From Alphaproteobacteria bacterium (GTDB lineage Bacteria; Pseudomonadota; Alphaproteobacteria; Micavibrionales; Micavibrionaceae): a stretch of 34,973 nucleotides of DNA. Below, one piece after another: positions 6,424 to 15,091 of this stretch (its first letter is position 1; the number at the start of each line of letters is the position of its first letter). The DNA is taken from contig JAGLMC010000012.1 in the NCBI GenBank assembly GCA_023140215.1, positions 1 to 34,973 of the forward strand. The letters run 5' to 3'. The notes beneath the pieces are model-generated. The model ran no database searches. It saw only the letters and a list, made by a program, of their open reading frames with translations, and was not told the origin of the DNA. Made by a program: the position numbers and the translations under genes.

Positions 6424-8877
6424 TTAATCTGTTAATTTATTCCACCATCCACGTTTCTTTTCTTTTGGCGGTTCGTTAACAATTTCATGCTGACTGGCTG
6501 ATGAAGGCGCATCATCATTTGATATTTTTGAAGCTTTCTTTTTTACAGTCTTTTTTATAGGAGTTTTTACTACAGATTTTTCCTGTGAGGTTTTAACTTG
6601 CTCTTTTTTATTTTCAATAATGTTAGAGTTATCAGCATCTTTAGTTTTAGCTGGCTTACCCTCACGTTTCTTTGAATTATCCTCAAGGTTTTTAATCGGT
6701 TCTTTTTTGCTTTTTTTAGTCTCACTATCCGCTTTTTGCTCAGAAACATTTGTTGTTGAATTAGTTTGCTCTATTTCATCATGGCTAGTCCGGCGGCGAC
6801 CACCACGACGTCCACGACGACGAGGTCGACGTTGAACTTGTTCTTTATTTTCTTGATCTTTAGGTGTTTTATCACTGTCTTTATTTGTAGATTTAGCAGC
6901 TTTATTAGATGGTTTAGATACTTCAATACGGAAGCCATCACCTCCAACGCTATCATCTGCTCGAATAAGTACAGTTAAGTTATAACGTGATTCCAAATCA
7001 GTAAGATTTTTACGTTTGCTGTTTAAAATATACTGAGCAACATCATTAGATACATGAATAATTAATTGAGCTGCGCGACCTTTAATACCCTCTTCTTCAA
7101 TACCTCGCAAAACAATAATTGCCGTTGCATCAGATGTACGTACCCGACCAGTTCCATTACAATGTTTACAGACTTCAGATTGAGATTCTGCCAAACTTGG
7201 ATTTAAACGCTGTCTTGAAAGTTCCATTAAACCAAATGATGAGATACGTCCCATTTGAATACGCGCACGATCACCGGATAAAGCATCACGCATTTTACGT
7301 TCTACTTTTGCATTATTTCTACGATTTTCCATATCAATAAAATCAATTACAATTAATCCCCCCAGATCACGTAACCGCAGTTGACGAGCAACTTCTGTAG
7401 CTGTTTCCAGATTAGTTTTTAAAGCCGTTTCCTCAATATGACGCTCTTTTGTAGCTTTACCGGAATTCACATCAATAGATACAAGAGCTTCAGTTGGATT
7501 AATTACCAAGTAACCGCCGGATGGTAATGTCACTTGTGTTTCGGATATTTCTGCAATTTGCCCTTCAACTTTATAACGTTCAAATAAAGGAATGTTTTCT
7601 TGTTCATGTTTGTATTCTTTAATCTTCTTTACATGTGAAGGAATCATCATTTTCATGAAGTCTTTGGCAATTTTATAACCATTTGCACCAGAGACATGAA
7701 TGTCCTCAATATCACGTGCGTAAAGATCCCGTACAGCACGTTTAATTAAATTAGCCTCTTCATATACAAGAGAAGGAGCAGAAGATTGTAAGGTTAATTC
7801 CCGAATATTATCCCATAATCGCATTAAGTAATCGAGATCACGCTTAATTTCAGCTTTTGTTCTTGTTACACCTGCTGTACGCAAGATTACTGACATTCCC
7901 TTTGGTATTTCCAATTTCTTCATTAGATCTCGCATACGTGCACGATCTTTGTAATTTGCAATTTTTCTGCTAACACCACCGGCTCTAGGACTGTTGGGCA
8001 TGAGAACACAATAACGCCCCGGCAATGATAAATAAGAACCAACAGCCGCACCTTTATTTCCCCGTTCCTCTTTAGAAACTTGAATTAGCATAATCTGACC
8101 GCGCTTGATAACTTCCTGAATTTTATATTTACGGCGCAAGTTTGAGCGAAAACGTTGCTCGGCACTTTGTTCACTTTTACTATATCTTTCTGCATTATTA
8201 CTTCGTGCAGAACGTTCACGATCATTACGGTTACGAGAACTATAATTGCTACTACTACGGCTGCGTCCATCTTTGTTGTAGCGATTATTAGATTTATCGT
8301 TTTTTCTCTCTTTATTACCGTCTATATCTTCCTCTAAATTCGTAATAATATTACCATTAATATCATCATCTTCTTGTGTATCGTCTATAAGATTATCTAC
8401 AGAAGCTACTGAGTTTTCATTTGTTTTTTGTGTAGAATTAAGCTCGGTATTAATTTCAGAAGTAGAAGAATTTTCACCTCCAAGCTCATCAATAATATCA
8501 TTATGATCTTCTACATTATTTTCCGTATTTTCCGTTACAGTATTTTCTTCAGAATCCTCAATCTCTTCCTTTGCTTCTGCTTCTGCCAAAAGAGCATCTT
8601 GCTCTGCCATAAGAGCTTCACGATCAGAAATCGGGATACGGAAATAATCAGGATGAATTTCAGAAAATGGCAAGAATCCGTGTCTGTTACCACCAAAATT
8701 TACAAAAGCCGCCTGTAGAGACGGTTCAACTCGCGTTACTTTTGCTAAAAATATACTGCCTTTTAACGGCTTTCTAGAACAGTTTTCATATTCATACTCT
8801 TCCAGTCTATTATCATCTACAATTGCAACCCGCGTTTCTTCGTCATGGGTTGCATCAATAAGCATCCTTTTTGTCAT
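6424..8877 (-). CDS. rne: Ribonuclease E (Rne/Rng family)
   Basis: Endoribonuclease that starts mRNA decay and processes rRNA; scaffold of the degradosome, cytoplasmic. The N-terminal MTKRMLIDATHDEETRVA is the family opening. The S1 domain (about 30-270) is split by a roughly 150-residue insertion that runs from acidic (Glu/Asp/Asn) to Arg/Ser/Asn-rich, as in other alphaproteobacterial RNase E. The catalytic acids are visible as Asp469 (ALVSIDVNSG) and Asp512 (GLIVIDFID), and the zinc-link as Cys570 and Cys573 (CKHCNGTG). The C-terminal tail from about residue 675 is disordered, with an Arg/Gly patch (RRPRRRGRRGGRRR) and Lys-rich stretches, the usual RNA- or partner-binding region. The frame opens at 8901, but GGAG sits six bases before the ATG at 8877. 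The total of 817 residues is within the family range. Confidence 0.95.
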   Translation of the reverse strand: MTKRMLIDATHDEETRVAIVDDNRLEEYEYENCSRKPLKGSIFLAKVTRVEPSLQAAFVNFGGNRHGFLPFSEIHPDYFRIPISDREALMAEQDALLAEAEAKEEIEDSEENTVTENTENNVEDHNDIIDELGGENSSTSEINTELNSTQKTNENSVASVDNLIDDTQEDDDINGNIITNLEEDIDGNKERKNDKSNNRYNKDGRSRSSSNYSSRNRNDRERSARSNNAERYSKSEQSAEQRFRSNLRRKYKIQEVIKRGQIMLIQVSKEERGNKGAAVGSYLSLPGRYCVLMPNSPRAGGVSRKIANYKDRARMRDLMKKLEIPKGMSVILRTAGVTRTKAEIKRDLDYLMRLWDNIRELTLQSSAPSLVYEEANLIKRAVRDLYARDIEDIHVSGANGYKIAKDFMKMMIPSHVKKIKEYKHEQENIPLFERYKVEGQIAEISETQVTLPSGGYLVINPTEALVSIDVNSGKATKERHIEETALKTNLETATEVARQLRLRDLGGLIVIDFIDMENRRNNAKVERKMRDALSGDRARIQMGRISSFGLMELSRQRLNPSLAESQSEVCKHCNGTGRVRTSDATAIIVLRGIEEEGIKGRAAQLIIHVSNDVAQYILNSKRKNLTDLESRYNLTVLIRADDSVGGDGFRIEVSKPSNKAAKSTNKDSDKTPKDQENKEQVQRRPRRRGRRGGRRRTSHDEIEQTNSTTNVSEQKADSETKKSKKEPIKNLEDNSKKREGKPAKTKDADNSNIIENKKEQVKTSQEKSVVKTPIKKTVKKKASKISNDDAPSSASQHEIVNEPPKEKKRGWWNKLTD

Positions 8878-8890
8878 TTTAATCTCCATT

Positions 8891-8945
8891 GCACGCCGCA
8901 AGCCTGCTTTTCCTTTAAATAAGAGAAAGCGGCGCGAAAACGCGC
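8891..8945 (-). promoter_or_regulatory. rne leader with two mutually exclusive hairpins
   Basis: Read on the minus strand, GCGCG-tttt-CGCGC (8945 to 8932) makes a compact 5-bp hairpin. The downstream arm CGCGCCGC (8936-8929) can instead pair over eight positions, one of them G-U, with GCGGCGTG (8899-8892), which ends just upstream of the GGAG ribosome binding site. The two pairings share bases 8932-8936 and exclude each other. These are the only GC-rich stretches in an otherwise AT-rich spacer. E. coli rne is known to be autoregulated through 5' leader hairpins; a parallel role here is inference. Confidence 0.4.
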
Positions 8946-9243
8946 GTACTTGTTAAACCAAATTTTTGCTATTGCAGTTCGCGAAACCTGAATAAATCGA
9001 ATAAAGCGCTAAAACCGCAAAAGTAAATACCTAATTTTGCACTCTACACCTCATTTATAAAATGCTCAATGATAAAGTGTTGTTAATTCAAAAACATCTT
9101 AATTATCTCACGTGATTAACTATTAAATTAATCAATTTATCTACATTATTTGAATGTGAAAAAATATATTGTCTCTTTACATTTTGTTTATTGATTATGA
9201 TATATTAACAACGTTTGATATTCACATATGAAAGTATCCGCGC
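8946..9243. other. Divergent intergenic spacer between rne and the amidase gene
   Basis: The gap between the rne start (8877) and the amidase start (9244) is 366 bases. Apart from the GC-rich rne leader it is AT-rich and must hold promoters for both directions. I see TTTACA followed about 19 bases later by TATATT (around 9177-9207) as a poor promoter candidate for the amidase. A near-consensus DnaA box (TTATCTACA, 9137-9145, one mismatch) is probably chance. No ORF or RNA gene is evident. Confidence 0.5.
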
Positions 9244-10473
9244 TTGTTTAATATACGACTACTAGTATTTACATATCTTATCCTGTTAACACAGCTTGTT
9301 TTTATGGGACAAGCTCTGGCTCTTAACGTCAATGATATTCGATTTGGTGTTCATTCTGATAAAGCAAGATTAGTGTTGGATTTAAGTAAAGTTGTAAAAT
9401 TTCGCGTTTTTGTACTTTCTGATCCATATCGGTTAGTACTTGATTTACCAAGCTTTCAATGGAATGCCGGAGCTATTAGCAGACCGGCAGGTACGAATAT
9501 TACGGCTGTAAGACATGGAAATCTTCAACCAGGAATTTCTCGCATTGTTTTTGATTTAAACTCTCCAATTTTTATTAGCTCGGTTTTTACACTTTCAAAA
9601 CAGATAGGAAAGCCTAATCGTCTTGTTATTGATTATACCAAAATATCAACTTCTCATTTCAAACAAGTACAACAAAAAACTTACGGAACGTTAAATGAAA
9701 ATAATTTATCAAAACAACATTCACAAGCAGCTTATGCCGTACCACAGCCAATAACTCCAACAACCAAAATGAAAGAAAAGCCTCTAATTGTTATTGATCC
9801 GGGTCATGGGGGTATTGATCCCGGCGCAATCGGCATTAATAAAATTCTTGAAAAAGATGTTGTGCTTGCACTTGGAAAAGAGCTTAAAAAACAATTAAAA
9901 GCAACCGGCCAATATCGTGTGCGCCTAACTCGAAATACTGATAGATTTATTAAATTACGCAACCGCGTTAAGTTTGCTCGAGATCTTAATGCAGATTTAT
10001 TTATTTCATTACATGCAGATTCTATAAGGAAAAAAAATGTGCGTGGAGCTTCTTTTTATACATTATCTGAAAAAGCTTCAGATAAACAAACTGCAAGACT
10101 TGCTGCCAATGAGAATAAATCAGATATTATTGCAGGTGTGGATTTAAGTATGGAAGATAAAGAAGTTGCCAGCATATTAGTTGACCTAACAATGCGAGAT
10201 ACAACAAATCAAGCTAAGTTTTGTGCCAATAAGCTACTTAATAGTTTTATAAGTAAAAATGTACACATACTCGATAATGCTCACCGCCATGCAGGTTTTG
10301 CTGTATTAAAAGCACCGGATATTCCTTCGGTTTTAGTTGAAGCTGGTTTTATGTCGAATAGAAAAGAAGCAAAAATGCTTAATACCTCGTCCTATCATAA
10401 AAAAATATCTTCCGCGCTTGTTAAAGGAATTAATGAATATTTTGCACAAATACGCAAAAATCAACGCATATGA
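9244..10473 (+). CDS. amiC: N-acetylmuramoyl-L-alanine amidase with AMIN domain (AmiC-like)
   Basis: Periplasmic zinc amidase that cuts the bond between N-acetylmuramic acid and L-alanine, splitting septal peptidoglycan during cell separation. The product is 409 residues. A signal peptide covers 1-26 (cleavage after ALA). An AMIN domain spans about 28-131, opening with RFGVHSDKARLVLDLSK and closing with GKPNRLVIDY; AMIN domains target amidases to septal peptidoglycan. A linker follows to about 178. The Amidase_3 domain has the expected zinc ligands His188 (DPGHGG), Glu203 (LEKD) and His257 (SLHAD), and catalytic Glu366 (VEAGFMSN). The start is a TTG with GAAAG nine bases upstream; an in-frame TGA at 9229 excludes anything further out. 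An out-of-frame ATG at 9228 opens a seven-codon frame (MKVSALV) overlapping this start. Divergent from rne. Confidence 0.93.
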   Translation: MFNIRLLVFTYLILLTQLVFMGQALALNVNDIRFGVHSDKARLVLDLSKVVKFRVFVLSDPYRLVLDLPSFQWNAGAISRPAGTNITAVRHGNLQPGISRIVFDLNSPIFISSVFTLSKQIGKPNRLVIDYTKISTSHFKQVQQKTYGTLNENNLSKQHSQAAYAVPQPITPTTKMKEKPLIVIDPGHGGIDPGAIGINKILEKDVVLALGKELKKQLKATGQYRVRLTRNTDRFIKLRNRVKFARDLNADLFISLHADSIRKKNVRGASFYTLSEKASDKQTARLAANENKSDIIAGVDLSMEDKEVASILVDLTMRDTTNQAKFCANKLLNSFISKNVHILDNAHRHAGFAVLKAPDIPSVLVEAGFMSNRKEAKMLNTSSYHKKISSALVKGINEYFAQIRKNQRI

Positions 10474-10621
10474 TTTTCTATAATGATAAAAAAATAAAAA
10501 AGACTTGAAAAACAGTGTGCAATAGCTTTTCACTTGTGTATAAAGATTACTATAAATAGGTTTCACTCCGTTTGAAATGATTTAGTTTTTATTAAACAAA
10601 TATAATGAATGAGGATATAAC

Positions 10622-10807
10622 ATGAAAAAGTTTGCTGCTATACTTTGCATCGCAGGATCTACTCTTGCCCTTGCTGCTTGTGAAACAGGAACAACATACG
10701 ATTCTAGTGCTAGTTTTGCTACTGATCGTACAGCCGGTGAAATTGACGCTGCTCCTTCTCCTGTTGTTCAAACAGAGCGTGTGTTTAAGGCCGCGCAAAC
10801 CAAGTAG
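10622..10807 (+). CDS. Small lipoprotein, function unknown
   Basis: A 61-residue protein with a type II signal peptide: MKKF, a hydrophobic stretch, and the lipobox LAAC with Cys20 as the lipidated residue. The mature part is about 42 residues, polar, without recognisable domain, of the entericidin-size class of small lipoproteins, but I cannot assign it to a family. Evidence that it is expressed: GAGGA seven bases before the ATG, and a strong rho-independent terminator 20 bases after the stop. It lies 148 bases after the amidase gene on the same strand, probably as its own transcript. A second frame through the same DNA is also open but lacks such signals. Confidence 0.8.
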   Translation: MKKFAAILCIAGSTLALAACETGTTYDSSASFATDRTAGEIDAAPSPVVQTERVFKAAQTK

Positions 10808-10827
10808 CTTTTATAATATAGTGATTT

Positions 10828-10860
10828 AAAAGGCTGCCTTTTTTAGTGCAGCCTTTTTTT
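10828..10860 (+). terminator. Rho-independent terminator after the small lipoprotein gene
   Basis: aaaaggctgc (10828-10837) pairs perfectly over 10 bp with gcagcctttt (10848-10857), with a ten-base loop, and the T run continues to 10860. The paired A run also gives a U tract on the opposite strand, so it may also stop transcription of the convergent L,D-transpeptidase operon that ends at 10892. Confidence 0.9.
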
Positions 10861-10891
10861 ATAAGTTAAATTCTGATACTTATAATTTCAT

Positions 10892-11947
10892 CTATTGATT
10901 AAGCGTACTGTATGGGTTTTTCTTTTTGTAAATATCTTTTATTTTTATTTCACCGTTATCTGTTTGTTCTAAAGATACTCGCAATTTTTTAAAATCCGGA
11001 TCTTTTTCTTCTAAAAATTCTTGTTCTTCTTCATGATTATATGGACGGCGTGCAATTTCTATAGGATATCCACGACGTTGCTTAACAGCCATACGTACTG
11101 CTGCCCATCGTATACGGTCTTTATTACTACCGGCTATCTTTATGATACGCGCCATATCGTCATCATTTAGCTTTGGAGCACGTACAACGCCAAATTCTTC
11201 CATTTCAATGGTTTGCTCAATATTTGGATGGGCTTCAATATAAAGTTTATTTTTTATCCATCCAACTTTAATAGCTTGATTAACAACAGTTACTTTCATT
11301 CCTACAGGCACAGCAGAAAATAGCTTAATAATATCTTCAGGATACATACGGATACAACCGCTACTAACACGTCGACCAATACCAAAAGGACGATTTGTTC
11401 CATGAATGGCATATTGTGGCCATTCTAAATATAAAGCATGTGTTCCAAGAGGATTATCCGAGCCGGGAAGGTAAAAAGCTTTAAGCTCAGAATCTTCTTT
11501 TAACATGCGCGTAGTTGGACGCCATATCGGTTTTTCTTTTTTCCGTGCTATTTTTGTTGTTCCAGTTGGCGTTTCAAGTCCTTCACGACCTATACCAAGA
11601 GGAAAAGTCGCTGGTGCTTCATCTTTATTTACAAAAGCGTAAAGTCGCATTTCAGGTAAGTTAATTACAATACCTTCGTGTGGTGCTTCCGGCAATAAAT
11701 GTCGAGTTGGTAAAATCAGTTTTGTGCCCTTGCCGGGAATCCATGGATCAATATTTGGATTAGCAGCACGCATCTCAACAAAACCTAAATTATAATCCCG
11801 TGCCAGATGTATAAATGTATCTTCAAATACTGCTTTATATTCAATTTCATCTCCTACATATGATTTATCATAAGCAGCGTGAGCGCCATTATTCAAATTA
11901 CAGGAAAAAAAAGCAATTCCTATAAAAAATGGGAGAATAAAGTTCAT
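10892..11947 (-). CDS. L,D-transpeptidase (YkuD / ErfK-YbiS family) with LysM-like domain
   Basis: Periplasmic peptidoglycan enzyme that forms 3-3 cross-links or attaches proteins to the wall, using a catalytic cysteine. The product has 351 residues: a signal peptide to about residue 24 (AHA), a LysM-like segment at about 28-81 (DTFIHLARDYNLG and NPNIDPWIPGKGTKLILP), then the YkuD domain from about 91. The catalytic motif is present: His182 in HGTN and Cys198 in SSGCIRMYPEDI. The C-terminal tail (about 235-351) is charged and of unknown role. The ATG lies three bases after the purF stop on the same strand, so the gene is almost certainly translated from the cvpA-purF transcript, an unusual partner for purine synthesis. 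Confidence 0.9.
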   Translation of the reverse strand: MNFILPFFIGIAFFSCNLNNGAHAAYDKSYVGDEIEYKAVFEDTFIHLARDYNLGFVEMRAANPNIDPWIPGKGTKLILPTRHLLPEAPHEGIVINLPEMRLYAFVNKDEAPATFPLGIGREGLETPTGTTKIARKKEKPIWRPTTRMLKEDSELKAFYLPGSDNPLGTHALYLEWPQYAIHGTNRPFGIGRRVSSGCIRMYPEDIIKLFSAVPVGMKVTVVNQAIKVGWIKNKLYIEAHPNIEQTIEMEEFGVVRAPKLNDDDMARIIKIAGSNKDRIRWAAVRMAVKQRRGYPIEIARRPYNHEEEQEFLEEKDPDFKKLRVSLEQTDNGEIKIKDIYKKKNPYSTLNQ

Positions 11948-11950
11948 TAA

Positions 11951-13438
11951 TTATTCTTTACTTATTTGCTGGCGTTCATGCAAGTCTGTTACTTTCACGC
12001 CTGCGCAATTACTATTATAATCAACACATTCTACCGGATACTCTCCTGTAAAACACGCATCACAAAATTGTGGCACTTTGGCATTACGTTTTGCTTTACA
12101 TACTGCTTGATATAGTCCGTCATCAGAAATATAAGCTAGTGAATCCGCTTTTATATGCTCACAAATTTTCTCAACCGGCATTTTATGAGCAAGCAATTCA
12201 TCCATAGACGGTGTGTCAATACCGTAAAAACAGCTATGTGCCGTTGGTGGAGAAGAAATACGTAAATGAACTTCTTTTGCTCCGGCATCACGCATCATCT
12301 CTACAATTTTTCGTGAAGTTGTTCCACGTACAATAGAATCATCTACAAGTACAACTGACTTGCCCTCTATAAATTGTCGATTTGCATTATGCTTTAACTT
12401 CACACCAAGATGCCGAATCGTATCTGTTGGCTCAATAAACGTTCGGCCTATATAATGATTACGAATAATTCCAAGTTCAAATGGTATTCCGCTAGCCTGC
12501 GCATATCCAATAGCTGCCGGAACTCCACTGTCCGGTACCGGCACTACTAAATCAGCTCCATCTACCGGTGCTTCTTTTGCTAGCTCTTTTCCAATACGTT
12601 TGCGCGTTTCATAAACTGATCTTCCCTCCATAAAACTATCAGGACGAGCAAAATAAACATATTCAAAGATACAAAAACGAGATGGATTATCACCAAATGG
12701 AAAAAGTGATTTTACTCCACTATCATTGATAATAATCAATTCACCTGCTTTAATTTCCCGAACATAATCTGCACCTATAATATCGAGCGCACAACTTTCA
12801 GAAGCTAAAATATGTGCATCACCAAGCTTTCCAAGAACTAAAGGTCGTATGCCATAAGGATCACGTATTCCTATGATTTGATTTCCTGCACTGGCTACTA
12901 ATGAATAAGCTCCTTTAATTTGTTTTACAGCATCAATTAATCTGTCTATTACCGTTCTTTGTCGAGACATTGCTACTAAATGTACAATTACTTCTGTATC
13001 ACTTGTAGATTGAAAAATTGAACCACGCTTAACCAATACTTTACGTAATGTATGCGCGTTTGTTAAATTTCCATTGTGCGCTACTGTAAAACCACCAAAA
13101 TCCATATCGGCATAAAGAGGCTGTACGTTTCTAAGTGCCGGTTCACCACTTGTCGAATAACGATTATGCCCTATGGCAATTCGTCCTTTTAAACGTTCGA
13201 TAACATTTTTTGAACTAAATGTAGAATCAACTAATCCTAAAGATTTATGTGAGAAAAAATCTTTCCCCTCACATGTCACAATACCACAAGCTTCTTGCCC
13301 TCTGTGTTGAAGTGCATGTAAGCCTAAAGCCGCAAGTCTTGCAGCTTCATCATAACCAAATACTCCAAATACTCCACATTCTTCATGTAGCTTATCATCA
13401 TCAAAATTAGGAAATTTTATACTCATACTTTTATTCAT
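11951..13438 (-). CDS. purF: Amidophosphoribosyltransferase
   Basis: First committed step of purine synthesis: PRPP and glutamine to 5-phosphoribosylamine. The 495-residue protein has a short propeptide before Cys21 (EECGVFG), the N-terminal nucleophile of the glutaminase domain. The PRPP-binding motif is VVLVDDSIVRGTT at about 362-374. Cys256, Cys403, Cys459 and Cys462 sit where the B. subtilis-type enzyme binds a [4Fe-4S] cluster, so this is the iron-sulfur, propeptide-processed type. The ATG at 13438 overlaps the end of cvpA by eight bases; Met5 at 13426 is an alternative start. Order cvpA-purF is the classical arrangement. Confidence 0.96.
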   Translation of the reverse strand: MNKSMSIKFPNFDDDKLHEECGVFGVFGYDEAARLAALGLHALQHRGQEACGIVTCEGKDFFSHKSLGLVDSTFSSKNVIERLKGRIAIGHNRYSTSGEPALRNVQPLYADMDFGGFTVAHNGNLTNAHTLRKVLVKRGSIFQSTSDTEVIVHLVAMSRQRTVIDRLIDAVKQIKGAYSLVASAGNQIIGIRDPYGIRPLVLGKLGDAHILASESCALDIIGADYVREIKAGELIIINDSGVKSLFPFGDNPSRFCIFEYVYFARPDSFMEGRSVYETRKRIGKELAKEAPVDGADLVVPVPDSGVPAAIGYAQASGIPFELGIIRNHYIGRTFIEPTDTIRHLGVKLKHNANRQFIEGKSVVLVDDSIVRGTTSRKIVEMMRDAGAKEVHLRISSPPTAHSCFYGIDTPSMDELLAHKMPVEKICEHIKADSLAYISDDGLYQAVCKAKRNAKVPQFCDACFTGEYPVECVDYNSNCAGVKVTDLHERQQISKE

Positions 13439-14144
13439 TTAATTGTTGTATTTTTTCTTTAAAAAGATCATCCATTTCTTCTCTGAATTCATCACTGTAA
13501 CCGGTACTATCTTTTTTATACTTTTGTTCTTTTTCTTCTTCTTTGCGTAAAACATTGATATCTTGTAATTTTTTTCTTGCGCCTAGTGCCTCTTCAATTT
13601 TTTGTGTATCTGTATATAATTTTTCAACTGTTTTTGATGGTAAAAAAGTAGATAAAACTGAAGAACTCTTTTCTAAATAAATATGTGTTTTACTTCCTTC
13701 AAACCATGTTGTTTTTGCATCATCACTAACAAGTAAATATACAGGTAAATAAAGTACACCAAGTAAAACAACGCCACGAATAATGCCAAAAATCACACCA
13801 AAAGTACGATCAATAGCGCCAAGTCCCATATTTTGAACAGCTTCAGCCAAAATATGACTCAAAATAGATAAAATAATAATAACAACAATGAAAATTCCGC
13901 CATATGCCAGCGAATCTGCAACTAATGCATGTGGCAAGATACCAAAAAGAAGATCCGGATTAGTGCTTTCTTCTATACCTATCCATTCCTGTATATAAAT
14001 TGACAAATGAGCGCCACCTAAAGAAGCTGCTATCAATCCTCCTAAAATACCCATAATTGTTAAAACTTCACGAATAAATCCCCGTAAAAATGCGATAACA
14101 GCAGAAATCAGCAATACGGCAAGTACAACTATATCAACAATCAT
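13431..14144 (-). CDS. cvpA: CvpA family membrane protein
   Basis: A 237-residue inner-membrane protein of the CvpA (colicin V production) family. Four hydrophobic segments are visible (about 2-20, 25-45, 75-100 and 110-140). DIVVLAVLLISAVIAFLRGFIREVL at the start and the GAIDRTFGVIFGIIRGVV segment are typical of the family. The C-terminal 90 residues are charged and helical. CvpA is usually encoded just before purF, as here, with overlapping reading frames. Its biochemical role is not settled; it has been linked to envelope stress and colicin V secretion. Confidence 0.9.
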   Translation of the reverse strand: MIVDIVVLAVLLISAVIAFLRGFIREVLTIMGILGGLIAASLGGAHLSIYIQEWIGIEESTNPDLLFGILPHALVADSLAYGGIFIVVIIILSILSHILAEAVQNMGLGAIDRTFGVIFGIIRGVVLLGVLYLPVYLLVSDDAKTTWFEGSKTHIYLEKSSSVLSTFLPSKTVEKLYTDTQKIEEALGARKKLQDINVLRKEEEKEQKYKKDSTGYSDEFREEMDDLFKEKIQQLNE

Positions 14145-14262
14145 TATGGATCTCTAATTTATGGATCGAAGCATTGTTAATAGGCAATCAAGGTTAAGAA
14201 TGCAAGTATTGTGATAGTTTTAAGACTTTTAAATCAGGACAAAAACATAATCATAATACGTA

Positions 14263-14967
14263 TTAACGAACCAAAACCACATGATAAAAGATATGATGTC
14301 CATTATTATCAATCATACAGCCAGTTTGCGCTCCAATAAGACCAGTTGCATCACCGGCGGTCTCAATTTTATGACCATCTGTAAATGTTCCTACAAAAAA
14401 ATTATTCCAATCATCTACAGTACTTACAGTAATATCAGCCGCCGTTGTTGAAAGACCAAGATCTATATTAATGCGATCACATAAATTCTTAGAAACACGC
14501 GCAACCATTAATAAATCGCTTCCTGAAATAGCTGTATGATAGCCTACATCCTCAATACGGAAACTATTAATAAACGCCATGTTATTTCCTCCGGCGTTTA
14601 ATTCATCTGTTGCGAATGTGCGCCATTGCAAACCGGCACCGGCAGTTTTAAAAATATGGCAAGAATTATCGGCAGGACTAGATGTATTATTATATGTAGC
14701 AACTATAGAATTTTTAAAACTAATATCATTTTCAGAACAATTATTAATTATTTTTAGTCGATCAATTCCTTTTTCAAAACTAGATCCATATCGCATCAAC
14801 TGATTAGCTTTAATTCTAAGTTGTTCAACATCCCCGCTTTGATCAACTGAAGAACCTGATCTGGAAAGTAAAACGGTTAATGCGGAAAGCATAACAACGG
14901 CTACAAGAATAAACCACAACACATTACCGCGTTCTTTATATCGAATATATTCGTGTTTTTTATTCAT
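14263..14967 (-). CDS. Type IV prepilin-like secreted protein
   Basis: A 234-residue protein whose start looks like a prepilin: a charged leader ending in KERG (residue 14) followed by a hydrophobic helix (about 15-34, NVLWFILVAVVMLSALTVLL), then a soluble domain. The Gly before the helix is where a prepilin peptidase would cut, although the usual Glu at position +5 is not there. Four cysteines in the soluble part (NNCSEND, NSCHIF, NLCDRI and TGCMID) may form two disulfides. The C-terminal half has GxxTDGHKIETAGDATGLIG-like glycine-rich turns. No pilus assembly ATPase, platform or peptidase gene is nearby, so it may be a minor pilin or pseudopilin working with a distant locus. It lies between cvpA and the aminotransferase on the same strand. 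Confidence 0.6.
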   Translation of the reverse strand: MNKKHEYIRYKERGNVLWFILVAVVMLSALTVLLSRSGSSVDQSGDVEQLRIKANQLMRYGSSFEKGIDRLKIINNCSENDISFKNSIVATYNNTSSPADNSCHIFKTAGAGLQWRTFATDELNAGGNNMAFINSFRIEDVGYHTAISGSDLLMVARVSKNLCDRINIDLGLSTTAADITVSTVDDWNNFFVGTFTDGHKIETAGDATGLIGAQTGCMIDNNGHHIFYHVVLVR

Positions 14968-15091
14968 ATTTCAAAGTTTAAATTTGTTGTTTAAATTTTT
15001 TTATAACGCTACGACAGTAAAGATATCAGAAAAACAAACTCAAGGAAGCGTAAAATATATTTGAAAAATAAATTAAAACAGTAATGTAAGT

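Noticed and set aside
6771-6978. Overlapping open frames on both strands within the Arg-rich tail of rne
   Set aside because: They are by-products of the repetitive CGN/GAC-rich coding of the RGG-like patch; no ribosome binding sites and no recognisable protein.
9137-9145. TTATCTACA as a DnaA box, hinting at a replication origin near the rne/amidase spacer
   Set aside because: One mismatch, single copy, and no clustered boxes or neighbouring origin genes.
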